Part shown: piece after piece, positions 11,645 through 22,262 of the stretch
Layout: every line of letters starts with the position of its first letter
Numbering within the stretch: position 1 is the first letter of the stretch
Origin: Triglochin maritima
Taxonomy: Eukaryota; Streptophyta; Magnoliopsida; Alismatales; Juncaginaceae
Reading direction: 5' to 3'
NCBI GenBank assembly: GCA_963682175.1
Contig: OY821777.1
Location: forward strand, 20,480,001 to 20,544,000
Length of the DNA stretch: 64,000 nucleotides
The notes under the pieces: generated by a model
The model's database searches: none
What the model saw: the letters and a program-made list of their open reading frames with translations, nothing else
Told to the model about the DNA's origin: nothing
Program-made: the position numbers and the translations under genes

Positions 11645-14056
11645 TCATGTCCCAGTCATCGAAATCGTGATCCCCCGGTTTGGGTGCTGCAGGGTGTAAC
11701 GGGGTAGAACCTTCTTCCTGATGATTTTCTTAACGTTACTTTTAATTATTTTCTCAGACAAAGAAATCCGTCGTTTGCTCGGCGGTCTGCCTTTCCGTCT
11801 TGTCTTATCCGGATTGAGAATGGATGTACCATCGAACACAGGATCAGGTCGTTGCATACGTTCCTTAAGCAACTCAAGTGCCTCTACCGCCTGAAGATAT
11901 TTGTCGTTTGAGTCGAAAGCGGCCTCGGCGATCCAAACCGCATGACCCATTATGTCGTCGTGGCGACGAAGCGCATCGTTCCACGTTATGTCACTTTGAA
12001 GGGGAAACTTGACTCCATAGCTCCTTCGGATATCCTTCCTCCATCGGTGGACGATGTAAGACTCGGGGAGCAACGTGTTTGGACGTATTCGGGCAATAAC
12101 ATAAACGTGACAACATAGGATACCGACGTGATCAAACATTCTGCAATCGCATACCCACTTCTCATCTCTAATTTGCACTGTGAACCGTTTCGACAATGGG
12201 AGGATATGTGTCAATACATGTTCGGTCACGTTGAAGTGCAATGTGTCGTCCTCGTTGAACTCATCCTTGATGTCACAGTACATCATCTTCCCAATTTCTA
12301 ACTGCACCTTCTTGAAGACACCCACCGTATACAACTCGCTCAATTGCCTCTCGAATGGATATTTCAAAATCAATTGCGGAGCCTTATGCTGACAATCGAA
12401 ATCAGACTGAGCTTCCTTCTCATACTTGTGGCGTACTGCGAGTTCATATTGTTTCACGAACTGCTTAAGTGTCGTCCTTGATGTGAGGTACTTATCGAAG
12501 AAGGCGTTCATACCCTCACTTCTCTGGGTTGATGTCATTCCTGCGGAAAAATAATCCCGCCAAAATGCAGGTACCTAGTGCTCTCGAATTGCATAAATGG
12601 ATCAGAGCCAATTATTGTCGTGGAACTCGAAATCATCTAGAAAATCCTGCCAATTCCGCTCGAATTCTGCCAGAGTCTTGGAATCGAATACACAGTTGTT
12701 GAGGTCAAACAACGTATGCTCCCGGTACTTCGTGGGCAGCTTCAGGGAACACAGTCCTCACAGCCGCAACTATGGCACCACATTGGTCTGTTATGATCGT
12801 CGGGGGCTTGTATCTGCACACAACACGATCAAGATAAAAACATATGTTAATCCGGACAGAAATAACGTAAACCGGACAGACGTCAAGGGTAAACCGGACG
12901 AGCAAAAAACGTAAACCGGACAGACGTAAGGGATAAACCGGACGAGCAAAAGACGTAAACCGGACAGACGTAAAGGGTAACCGGACAGGCACATAACGTA
13001 AAACGGACAAAGCCAGACAAAATAAAACACGTACTGTTCATGCACGTCAACCATGTTTGGAACAACCAAATGTAATTTTGTGTCGTCTCGGAAGAGAGGA
13101 GTGCGCAACCGAGTGGGACAGACTGGTAGTGGTGATTTACCCCCACAAATGGGGTAAAAGCATGTCATACTTGTTTGTTATGTATGTTGTGTCGAAACAT
13201 ATTGCATCTCCAAAGTAAGAGTAAGCAGCTCGAGAACGACTGTCGGCCCAGAACACATTTCGTAGTCTGCCTTCGTCGTCCATATCCATTACGTAAAAGA
13301 AGCGGGAATCATTCTTCTGCATCCTGATGAAATAATCTTGGATAGTTTGCGCATCTCCTGGTCCCATTTTGAGGTTTCTAACCTCGTTCACAACATTCCT
13401 ACGAAACATAATTTTTATGACAAAGCTAAATGCGTAACTTTAACCAGGTTAAGTGGAGAATAAATAACCTTAGGTTCCGCTCGTTGAAAGACAATTTATC
13501 GTGACCTCCAGCTTCGACCACAAAAGATTGCATGGTCTTGGCGGCAGATATACCGGCAGCATCATTGCACGAAATGCGTGCTCTGGCGGACTCCGAGACG
13601 GATCGTTTTTGTCGGAGGAAGCGCATCTGGTCTTCCGAAAGCATGGCGTGATTATGTTCGAGATCTACGTAGTTAATTACGTAGCCTCTGGATGGATTAC
13701 CGGAGACCCTAATCCGAGCAGTGCATTCGACCCTACCGGATAACCTATGTTTCGGTCTACCTTCACCTTGGTTTCCGGGAGCATTACCCTCCTTTGAGCA
13801 AATAAAGAGTGACCCGTATTACGACACCATGACCGTAATGAGATTGCCATATCTTCACACCAAAACAACAGGAATCAGCGTATGAAACATAAAATGCTTT
13901 GGCTTCTTCGAAGGAAGGAAAATTCATCATCACTTGAGGGACGTTGGTGGCATGAGCCGGCTGTGAGGACACATTTACGAGTGTCATTACAGTACAACAA
14001 AAATGGAGGAAGGAGAGAAGAAGGAATGGTTCGTAGGATCGGAATAACCTAGACAC
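11645..14056 (-). pseudogene. FAR1/FRS-type MULE transposase, broken
   Basis: Reading on -: a FAR1 DNA-binding domain (FEEAKAFYVSYA near 13920, CSKEGN near 13795, then GYVINYVDLEHNHA near 13660). The MULE transposase core follows (NVFWADSRSRAAYSYFGDA near 13230, [12 protein letters not shown], then [10 protein letters not shown] and TWLTCMN). After an intron at 12814-13034 come PPTIITDQ and the STQRSEGMNAFFDKY block. A SWIM zinc finger (CDCRMFDHVGILCCHVY, near 12130) and a basic tail ending at 11645 complete it. Breaks are visible: a frameshift in the FAR1 domain near 13825, a shift near 13150, a deletion near 12745 removing the segment after VFPEAA, and stops near 12595 and 12570. The last 297 codons stay open. 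In living relatives this protein binds the terminal repeats and cuts them, or acts as a transcription factor once domesticated. Confidence 0.85.
12845..13015. repeat. CCGGACAGACGTAA minisatellite in a transposase intron
   Basis: Seven or so units of AACCGGACAGACGTAA and AACCGGACGAGCAAAA type lie within the 221 bp intron of the transposase (12814-13034). The CCGGACA core is shared with arrays 1 and 2, so the same repeat family occupies introns of both genes of this element. Confidence 0.9.
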
Positions 14057-14187
14057 TCATATTTGTATCTCCGTGAAGCGCCAAAGAATAAGAAAGAAGA
14101 CGGAGGACGTGCTGATTTGAAAAGTATTAAATGCGATGGTGGACGCATCGGGAAAATAAAACAACAGCAAAAAAATTCAGGAGTAAG

Positions 14188-14310
14188 TAGTACGTCTGTC
14201 CGGAATAAGTGTTCCAACTGTCCGGCATAAATAGTAACTGTGTCCGAAATAAGTTATGCGCTTGTCCAGAAACTAAAGAAAATGACTGATGTGTGTGTCC
14301 GGAAAAAAAT
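14188..14310 (+). repeat. Short TGTCCGGA repeat cluster upstream of the transposase
   Basis: About five degenerate units (GTCTGTCCGGAATAAGTGTT and relatives) lie in the same orientation as array 1, on the 5' side of the minus-strand transposase. They place the repeat family outside the introns as well. Confidence 0.8.
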
Positions 14311-14589
14311 GAATTTATTAATAAAGAGAAGGGAAAAAAATAGGAGGACGAATGTTGAGTAACTAGTCTTCAGTCTGTGTAGGAGCGGCAAAATGAAGTG
14401 AGTGATTTGAGACGCATTAATGAGGGATGGAGAAATTTGTACAAAACGAGGAATAAACTAAACAAAGAAATTGTTTCTGGGGAGAGTGCGCACTCAGCCG
14501 CGTCTGCTGACTGGGTTGCCCACATCAGCCAGTGTGCTGACTGGGTTAGCAGCGTCCGTGACGCGAGCGTTCAACAAACATTTCCCAAT

Positions 14590-14935
14590 CAAAAATTGTT
14601 CGATCGATCTGTTACCTATCGACAATTTAGATCGAACCATAAGCCTAGACGGTCGACCATTCAGCTGCAAGAAAAGTCCTTGTTATTTTCAATCGAATTG
14701 CATTCACGACGGTCGGCCGATCTCTTACCAAGAATGCTCATTATAATTTCGGTCGAACCACAACCCAAACTGATCGACCGTTTCGTAACAGGAAAAGCTC
14801 CTGTTATTTCGGTCGAACCTCGCATCCACTAGATCGATCATTTCCGAACTTAAAAATTACTGTTAAATTCGACCGACCGGTGCCCGAAAAATGTTCAACC
14901 GGTGCCCGAAAAACGTTCGACCGGTTTTCATTGTT
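14590..14935. repeat. GGTCGACC-rich block, LTR-like debris
   Basis: About ten motifs of GGTCGACC, GGTCGAAC and GATCGACC type lie at irregular spacing, as in the palindrome-rich part of the LTRs at 653-2150 and 17664-19196. No LTR ends are present here. It is probably an old LTR fragment on which the MULE end sits. Confidence 0.55.
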
Positions 14936-15360
14936 TTTTCCTTTACCAAATTTTAGATCCACATCCAACAACCAACAAGTATGAGTTTTGGATTTTAGAA
15001 AATTTATATGTTATAATGTTGTGGATCACATTATGTTATGTCACATATTATCATATATAATGTCAGAACGTTATACCCCATAATATATACATCTTATATA
15101 AATTTATTTGTTATTCTAAACATGTCGTAATCATGACATATTGATTTTATTATTTTACCACAAGTATTTCAATACATAAGATAAATTGTAAAATCATATT
15201 TCTTGTTTTCCAGTTTTATGGTGTGACTTATAAAAAATCTAAGTTATATTGACAATTATATAAAACATTTTATATCATAAATTATAATCGATATCTAGCT
15301 ACACATTATAGTTACCCAAATAAGAAATATGTTTCGTTCACTTAAACTAAACACGATCCA
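14936..15360. other. AT-rich spacer, no feature seen
   Basis: Very AT-rich with no open frame, repeat or LTR end recognised. Confidence 0.4.
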
Positions 15361-15528
15361 TGTAGGGATATGTAATAATGACTAGGATCGATGACCCCTA
15401 ATTATCTAATCACTTTTACACTAAATCCCTACCTAAACAAACAAGAGGAGCAGCGGAAACAATTTCAACAAAGTAGGGAGAAAGCAATGCAAATCACAAC
15501 AGACACGGGTGTTTTTATAGAGGTTCGG
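15361..15528 (-). mobile_element. Truncated LTR fragment of the palindrome-rich Copia superfamily
   Basis: TGTAGGGATATG opens the fragment, followed by CAGCGGAAACAATTT, GTAGGGA and TTTTTATAGAGGTTCGG. These match in order the first ~150 bp (+ orientation) of the LTRs at 46937 and 55196. It is cut off at 15529, where the Gypsy LTR begins. Confidence 0.75.
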
Positions 15529-16830
15529 TGATTGACATCAGATCATTCATATATTTGTGTCTTATATCCTTTATTTTTAGCCTAAGCAATACTACTTAAC
15601 GAGTTTTATGTTTAAGTTTCAGGAATAAACATGTTTGAGAAGGAGAGACTCAAAAAGGACTTAAAAGTAAGGAAAATGACTAAATTGCAAGACTTATGAA
15701 ATGAGATGCAAGAGAGAAGGACCCGGATGTAAACCAAAAAGACCAATAAGGAAATCAAGAAACTCCACACCATCATGAGGAGTATTTTAGCAATTAGATC
15801 CGGGCCTAAACTCAAATAACCGATCTAAGTGCACCCCATGTGAAAATTTGAAAAAGTAAAGAAGATATCCAAAAATGAGTCGGATCTAGGAAAAAGTGAT
15901 CGCCAATTCGCAATCCATTTTTGTCAGAATCTGACCCGGTTTCACCTGAGTATGGGTTATGTATTTATGTCTATTCTGGGAATGTTTCATTAATCCCACA
16001 TCGGGGGATTGTCCCCGATTATATTTTTCTATTACTATAAATATAACTCTTCCTCCTCCATTGTAAACATCTTCTCTTTTTGTGGTCATTCTCTCTACTA
16101 GGAGTAAAATCTTGGAGAAAAACTCTGGTGGAGAGATGCTACTTGCAAGTGAGTGAGCAATAAATAATGTTTTGTTAGTTTTATATTGTCTTCTTTCAAT
16201 TTTTGCATGCTTAGTTTAATTTCATTTTTCTTAATGAGTAGTGAGTAGTTTCATCCCCCTTTGAGGGTGGAGGTTATGTTTATATATGTCATATAGAATG
16301 GAATGAATGCTACATGTCGTTTTATGTGAGAAATGTGAGTATGCTTGTTTGAATTAAAGAGAATACTTAACTTGATGGTTTCTAGCATAATCTTTAGGTA
16401 GATTACATTCTTGTTTAGGTTCTTAATAATAAATTTGTTCATGCTCATATTAATCACTTAGGTTAGTGATTTGGATGATAGGTCTTGCCATGATGTACTT
16501 CTTATGCATAGCAACACTACCTACACTTGTCATCTATTGAATGCATTTATCACTTCTTATTTCATGTGTAGACACATTCCACCCCTTAGGGGTTTTGATT
16601 CCTGATTTCCAACTTGATTTTCAAGTTAGTTTAGTTTCATTTCTTCCCGTACTTTCACATTTCCTTGTTTGTTGCTTACTCGTGTAGTATAGTTTAGTGT
16701 AATCACTTTTTCTTCCCCTCTTTTCCTACTACCTTTGAACAACCAGAGTCGACACACCTCCCTGTGGATCGACCCATATTTGCCACGTCTTCACCGACGT
16801 CGTGCACTTGCGGTATTTAAAACGAACACA
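15529..16830 (+). mobile_element. 5' LTR of a truncated Gypsy element
   Basis: It runs TGATTGACATC to CGAACACA (TG...CA) and is the sister of the solo LTR at 4541-5932. A TATA-type box (CTATAAATATAAC) lies near 16036. The end motif GTGCACTTGCGGTATTTAAAA sits at 16803. A primer-binding site follows directly, so this is the 5' LTR of an element reading rightward. No matching 3' LTR occurs in the window. Confidence 0.85.
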
Positions 16831-16839
16831 TCAAGTTTT

Positions 16840-16857
16840 TGGCACCGTTGCTGGGGA
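16840..16857 (+). promoter_or_regulatory. Primer-binding site, tRNA-Asp type
   Basis: TGGCACCGTTGCTGGGGA, 9 bp after the LTR end, differs by two bases from the common plant Gypsy PBS complementary to the 3' end of tRNA-Asp. Confidence 0.8.
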
Positions 16858-17663
16858 GGTGTTTTGTCAAGACTTTGGTTTCGACGATTTGAGTGGTTTT
16901 AATTTTTTGTTTGTAGTTTTGCTTTGGTTCAAGAGGCTCAAAAGATCAAGAGACATCACCAGGAGAAGTTTGGAGGGGAACAAAGGTAAATAGACCGCCA
17001 ATCAGCGGTGGTGGACCGCCAATTGGTGACCTGGTGAGCATAGTTGTCCCTCCACTTTTTTCTGGTTATTTCTACATTCACTAGCGTGTTTTATGGATCA
17101 ATTGGGCATTTTTTTAACTTGTAGTTTGCCCCCAGATTAACAATCAATCCCTTTTAATCAACTTGGCCACTAAAATCCAGAGCAAAACATTAGGCATTCT
17201 TTTTTGTTTACGTCATGCATCATATACTTGACTTAAGCACGTAGTTTGTCTTTTATTTTAGCTTGACTTTCAGTTGTTGAGTGTTGGCATGAGGTACACA
17301 TTTCCTACTCTCATTCATGCATTTTGTAAGACCATGCATTAGTTAGTAGGAATTGCAACAAGTGTAAGTTGAGCATTTGTTTGGAGAGTTAATTTCTAAA
17401 TTAAGACTTCAAAACACTACTAAGGAGGGGTTGTCCCATACAAGATAAGGTGGGGGATTTCATCACTCTTTCCTTAGCCCCAAAAATCACACTAATCAAA
17501 GTCTAATTTCTAAAAGCAAGTAGACATTGACCCTAAGAATTTTGGACGCACTAGGAGAGTGATCGAGTTGAGACCGTCATGACCTGATTCGCGTCGCCTG
17601 CCTTGTCGATAGTAGGCGGTACTGGATCTCCAGATCTGGTATCATTTGCTGGGCATTGTGATC
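16858..17663 (+). other. Gypsy 5' leader
   Basis: Non-coding leader between the PBS and gag, interrupted at 17664 by a solo LTR. Phrases near 17445-17500 (AAGGTGGGGGATTTCATCA) recur inside the CACTA element at 36850-36880, which shows that a related leader is dispersed in this genome. Confidence 0.65.
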
Positions 17664-19196
17664 TGTAGGATCGTAAGGGTCTCTAATTTTAATCAATTTT
17701 AAGCTAATTACCTACTTGTTTCATCAATCCAATAATGTACAACAGAATTTAAATAAATACAAGCAAGTAAAGCAAACCACAATGATGACACTGGATTTTT
17801 ATAGAGGTTCGACCTCCCACCTACTTCCTCTCTTACAAGTTTCGCTTGATCTCTTCCGAGCTCTGCTCACGTATTCACTATCAACCTCGTTCTGGGCTGA
17901 GACTAAGCCTATTACAAAACAAGCTCCACGAACACCCTCGGGAGCTTGACTTTCTTCTCTCATAATCCGAGAGGAACACTTAGGGCTTTTTCCGAAGTCC
18001 TTGCTTCTCTACAACAGAGATATTGAGTGGAACACACTCTCTAACTTGAGCACACTTAGCTTAGGATATGGAATTGATACTAAAGTGTGGAAGTTTCGGC
18101 TTGGAGAGTAGATTTGGGGATTGGGAGACTTGAAGTTTTCCCTTAAGTGTATATGACAAATGAAAGTGTAAGAGTTGTGTAATTGTGTCATAGGAACACA
18201 TATTTATAAGCTCTAAGTGAGGTATAGCCGTTGGGACAAGTTTGGTAAGTGTTTGTGCAAGAAACACAAAACAGCAAATTGCAGGACCCAACAAAACTGA
18301 ATGAGTTCCATCGACCAGATCGGGCTGAACGGTCGACCGTTAGACAAATTTGAACTCGGTTTGGTCGAACGATAAAGGTCGACCGTTAGACAAATTTGAA
18401 CTCGGTTTAGTCGAACGATAAAGGTGCGGTCGACCGGATCAGGCTATAACTTAGGTACACTTAAGTTATCGACCGAACACCAAATAAGGTTCGATCGACC
18501 GAAAAGTAACATGCTCTACGGGATTGACAAACCTGATCAAATTCGGTCGACTGAGACAAGATCCACGATCGACCGAAAACCAACAGGCAGTTGGGTTTGT
18601 CGAGACATCTTAAGTTCGGTCGACCGATAAGAAAAAATATTTTGGGGTATATGTAAATAATACGAATACGACTGTTGGTATAAAACGACAATTCAAACGG
18701 TCGGAAATTTGTGTTGACTCGGTCGACCGAAAAGGTCTGGATGGTCGACCAAAACCGAGCAGTAAAACACTAACAGGATAATTGATCACTCAGTCAACCG
18801 AACGGTTTGTTTCGGTCGACCGAACGTAGGCAGACAATTCTGGTTTTGGTTTGGTGTTTTCCGGTCTAAGTTTGGGTCATCTATTGAACTCCAGATGATA
18901 TAAAATTTTGTGTGTGACTTCTATAAGAAACCTAATGTGTGTTTGAGTAGTTTTTAGCTTAAGTATGCTCAATTACACAAAGTTCCTAAGACTCAAAGAA
19001 AACAAGTTTACATGTCTTTAAAATAGCTTTAATACATGTCTTGACTTGATTTTTTTTTCTTTAGTCTTGATTACCAGTAGAAGTTAGCACAAAGCAATAT
19101 ATATGTAATGCAATATATGTGATACTCTACATTGATTATAATTAAGATTAGGTTGATTAAATCATCAAAACATAGATTAAGACCAAAAACCCAACA
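17664..19196 (-). mobile_element. Solo LTR, palindrome-rich Copia superfamily
   Basis: It runs from TGTAGGATCGTAAGGG to AAACCCAACA on +, closely resembling 653-2150. Flanks are TGATC (17659-17663) and TGGTC (19197-19201), a 5 bp target duplication with one mismatch. It sits in the Gypsy leader, so it is younger than that element. Between 18305 and 18830 it carries about fifteen GGTCGACC-type motifs. A minus-strand TATA-like box lies near 18202-18210. Confidence 0.88.
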
Positions 19197-22060
19197 TGGT
19201 CTTTGTTGTAGGGAGGTGAGGCATGTTGAGACTAATGATCTCAAAGTTAGGCGTCGTCTAGCCTAAGGACCTATAGCCATATGTTGTTTGAGCATTGTTT
19301 GTTCGTCTGCTTCTACCCTCTCCCATTACCCGCGCTAGCTCTAGGGAATCTTCCTTTCTCATCTGAGTCTTATCCTCCTCTATAATCTTCGTTATAGTCT
19401 CCTCCTCTGATTACACCTTCCGTTGTGTTATTTAGAGTTGAGTTGAGAGTTTTATGTGAGGTTGGCTCATTCTGGTGAAAGCACTCGACTTGAGAGAGTG
19501 TATTTTTCTGAAATGGACAGTCTAGGTGATCACCCATCTCCGCCTCGAGCTCCTTTGGAACGTGAGGTCGAGTCGTCTCGTGAAGATAGGGGAGACCGGA
19601 GTCCATACATTGATTACCTCGATCCGCTCCCACCACCACGTAGACCTCCTTCTCCCCCTCCTCCGACTCGGGAGGAAGAGAGATTCAGTCACGATCGAGT
19701 TTTAGTGCACCACCACCTTTAGCTCAGCAGGATAGACCAATGACTCTGTGGGAGTGGACCCATCATATTCGGGTCGTGCAACTTTCTTGCATAGTTCTTC
19801 CACCAGCACGTGGGAACAACTATGAATTGAAACCTCAATACGTGAGCATGATTTCTACCTTCACTACCAATAAGGAGGATCTGTATATTTTTATACGTAA
19901 ATTCGATGAGGTATGCTCCATGTTCAAGCTTCAACAACTTCACAAGGATTTAGTCCGGTTGAGGAAGTTTTTTTTCACGTTGAAGGATAATGCGAAGAAA
20001 TGAATGTACAACCTCTCGGCGAGCTTTATTCGGTCTTAGGATAACTTTGTTACCATTTTTCTGAAGAGATTTTTCCCTCAAAGGAAAACTCAACAGATAT
20101 GGTACCAGATACCTCAAATATAACAGACTGAGACATAATCTTTTCATGCTTTCTTTGAGAGTTTCAAAGACCTTCCCCAGCAGTGCCCTCATCATGGAAT
20201 TGAGTTTTGCCAGATGTGCCAGATTGTTTATGAGGACCTCAACTACAATACCCACACATTGTTGGAGTCAATGTGCCAGGGTGATTTCCAAATGAAACTC
20301 ATCGATGTGGCATGAGACACCTTTGAATTAATGGCTGAACGTACTTTTGAGTGGGACACCATGAAAGGGTCACCAGCCCGCCAGGTCTTCTGGTCGAGCT
20401 GGATCATACCAAGTTGAGTCAAATATCGCTTCTGAGGCGAAAATGGTTGCTCTCATACGTAGGATTTAGAGTTGAATTGAGCTCCTGCAACTCAGGTCGC
20501 TACTCCCGCATGTAGTGTGAACTTACGGGACAATGACTTGGCCTGTGCTTATGCTCCATGTGATATTGAGCATGCAAATATGATGTATCAACAGAGGCCT
20601 GTAACAACCCATATAATCACTCATACAACCCGGGATGACGAAACCACCCTAACTTCTCTTGAGGGCCTGGTGGGGTCAAAGATCGCATGCTCAACCTCCA
20701 CCTCATCACCCTCCACGCCCATCGGCGACCTACCAACCCCCACATCAAAGGACTCAGCTCCATACTCACCAACCTACTCAGGCTTCACCATCAGGTTATT
20801 CTAATCACTCTACCTCAGCGGGTTGACCCAGGGGACTCCACTCTTGCACAAACCCTTCACACGTTCATGCAGAGCACGCAAACCATGCTTGCGGCCAATA
20901 ACTACTAGGTCAAAGCATTGGAAGCACAGGTTTGCCAGTTGGCTCATCAACTCAGTGAACATGAGAATGGTCAATTCCGAAGTCAACCCTAGGTGAATCC
21001 CCGAGGTACACAATCTCAAGGAAGGCCACAAGTTTCTCAAGCTATCTCGGAACCGACCCATCATGTTACACACTTTGGGGTTCGGTAAGGAAGTAGATAA
21101 CCAAATTGGGTTGCCTTCCTTGCAATCATCATTTATTGGTGTCACCAGACCTATGGTGATACATGCATCTATGAGGGTGCCAAATCCTGAGGTTCCCTCA
21201 ACAAATACATCCAGGAAGGAGCTTGTTCATATGGTTCCTTCTACATTTATTTCGAAAATGGGGCCGAACCCTGAGGTCCCATTGTCTCATCTTGTGTCGA
21301 AGGAATCAGATTCTGAGGTCCCCACTCATGTTTCTATGGATCAGAATTCTGAGGTTTCTTCGAAAGACCCTTATGCCGCGAAAACGTCATTCCCTGAGCG
21401 CCTTAAAAAAACTTCTGATCATCATGACAAAATGTTTGAGATCTTTTGGCAAGTTAAGGTGAACATTCCTCTGTTGGAGGTGATTCAGCAAATGCCACCT
21501 TTTGTCAATGTTCTCAAGGATTTATGCACCAAGAAGAGGAAAATCAATGTTCCCAAGAAAGCTATCCTTGCTGCTAATGTGAGTTCATTGTTGGCACAAC
21601 ACACGCAAGTCAAATACAAGGACCCTGGTTTTCCTACTATTTGTTGTGTGATTGGTGAGGTGTCAATACATCGAGCTTTATTGGACTTTGGTGCATCTGT
21701 TAATCTTCTGTCGTATTCGGTGTACGTCCACCTTGGTCTTGGAGATCTCAAACAAACAAAAAACCACTCTTCAATTGGCTCATAGGTCTTTGAAGAAAAT
21801 TCTGATCAAAGTGGGAGAGTTCATTTATTCAGTTGATTTCTTTGTTTTGGATATTGAACCTGTGCCAAACCCACTTGGACAAATTCTTATTATTTTTGGG
21901 CGACCATTTTTACCGACTTCCAATGCCTTGATCAATTGTCACAATTGTCTGATGCGCTTGACATGTGGTAGTCAATGCACTAATTTCAACATCTTCACTA
22001 TCGGAAAGAAGTCAGGTGCCTTCGATGACCCTGTTAGAGTCAACCTTAACTAGGGCACGG
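19197..22060 (+). pseudogene. Gypsy gag-protease, decayed and truncated
   Basis: The leader continues to about 19450. Gag then reads in broken frames: a proline-rich N-terminus near 19610-19680, the capsid-type block NYELKPQYVSMIS near 19825 with IRKFDEVCSMFKL and the CPHHGIEFCQMC segment near 20190. The long open piece 21063-21785 carries the retropepsin-like domain, with LLDFGASVNLLSYSVY at about 21680-21725 (usual D-[ST]-G-A replaced by DFGA). The frame shifts at an A-run near 21757. The protease then ends with ILIIFGRPFLPTSNALINC near 21885-21945. This PR layout is typical of Athila/Tat-type plant Gypsy elements. No reverse transcriptase, RNase H, integrase or 3' LTR follows. Confidence 0.8.
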
Positions 22061-22162
22061 ATGAGATTGAAGTCGAATGCACCTTCAAGTATTTTAGATA
22101 GTTGTTCGATGGCTGATGGTGGTGAAGATGTTTCACCTGGGCTGACACAAGAAGGTGCTTTA

Positions 22163-22262
22163 TCTTGTTATCATGTGGCCTTTTAGCCACATTCTTTTGA
22201 TCATGTGGCTCTTGAGCCACATGATAGAGCCACGTGATACCATTTTTGTGGTCTTTGAGCCA
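22163..22262. repeat. Cluster of CATGTGGC hairpins
   Basis: TCATGTGGCTC and GAGCCACATGA form a perfect 11 bp stem with a 2 nt loop at 22201-22224. ATCATGTGGC and GCCACGTGAT enclose it, with further half-sites at 22186 and 22248. It could be a small foldback remnant; no target duplication was found. Confidence 0.6.

Larger units (their letters stand above)
8200..14580. mobile_element. Probable Mutator-like element (MULE) with two genes
   Basis: The interval holds a FAR1/FRS-type transposase (-) and a plant-mobile-domain-like gene (+), converging on a minisatellite spacer. Candidate terminal inverted repeats are GC-rich blocks at about 8215-8325 and 14475-14580. Both carry GTCCGTGACGC next to a run of CAGTCAGC repeats and a GCGC...GGGGA/TCCCC stretch in opposite orientation. 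An 18 bp perfect palindrome, ACGGACGCGCGCGTCCGT, lies at about 8222-8239. The repeats match only in patches, and I could not find a certain 8-10 bp target duplication. The gene content supports a MULE; the ends are provisional. Confidence 0.45.

Noticed and set aside
12705..13168. Overlapping minus-strand frames of 87-125 codons
   Set aside because: They run through the transposase intron with its CCGGACA repeats and join parts of neighbouring exons in wrong frames.
20517..21145. Several 70-110 codon frames on both strands in the Gypsy gag
   Set aside because: Shadow frames of a decayed gag; the true reading shifts among frames.
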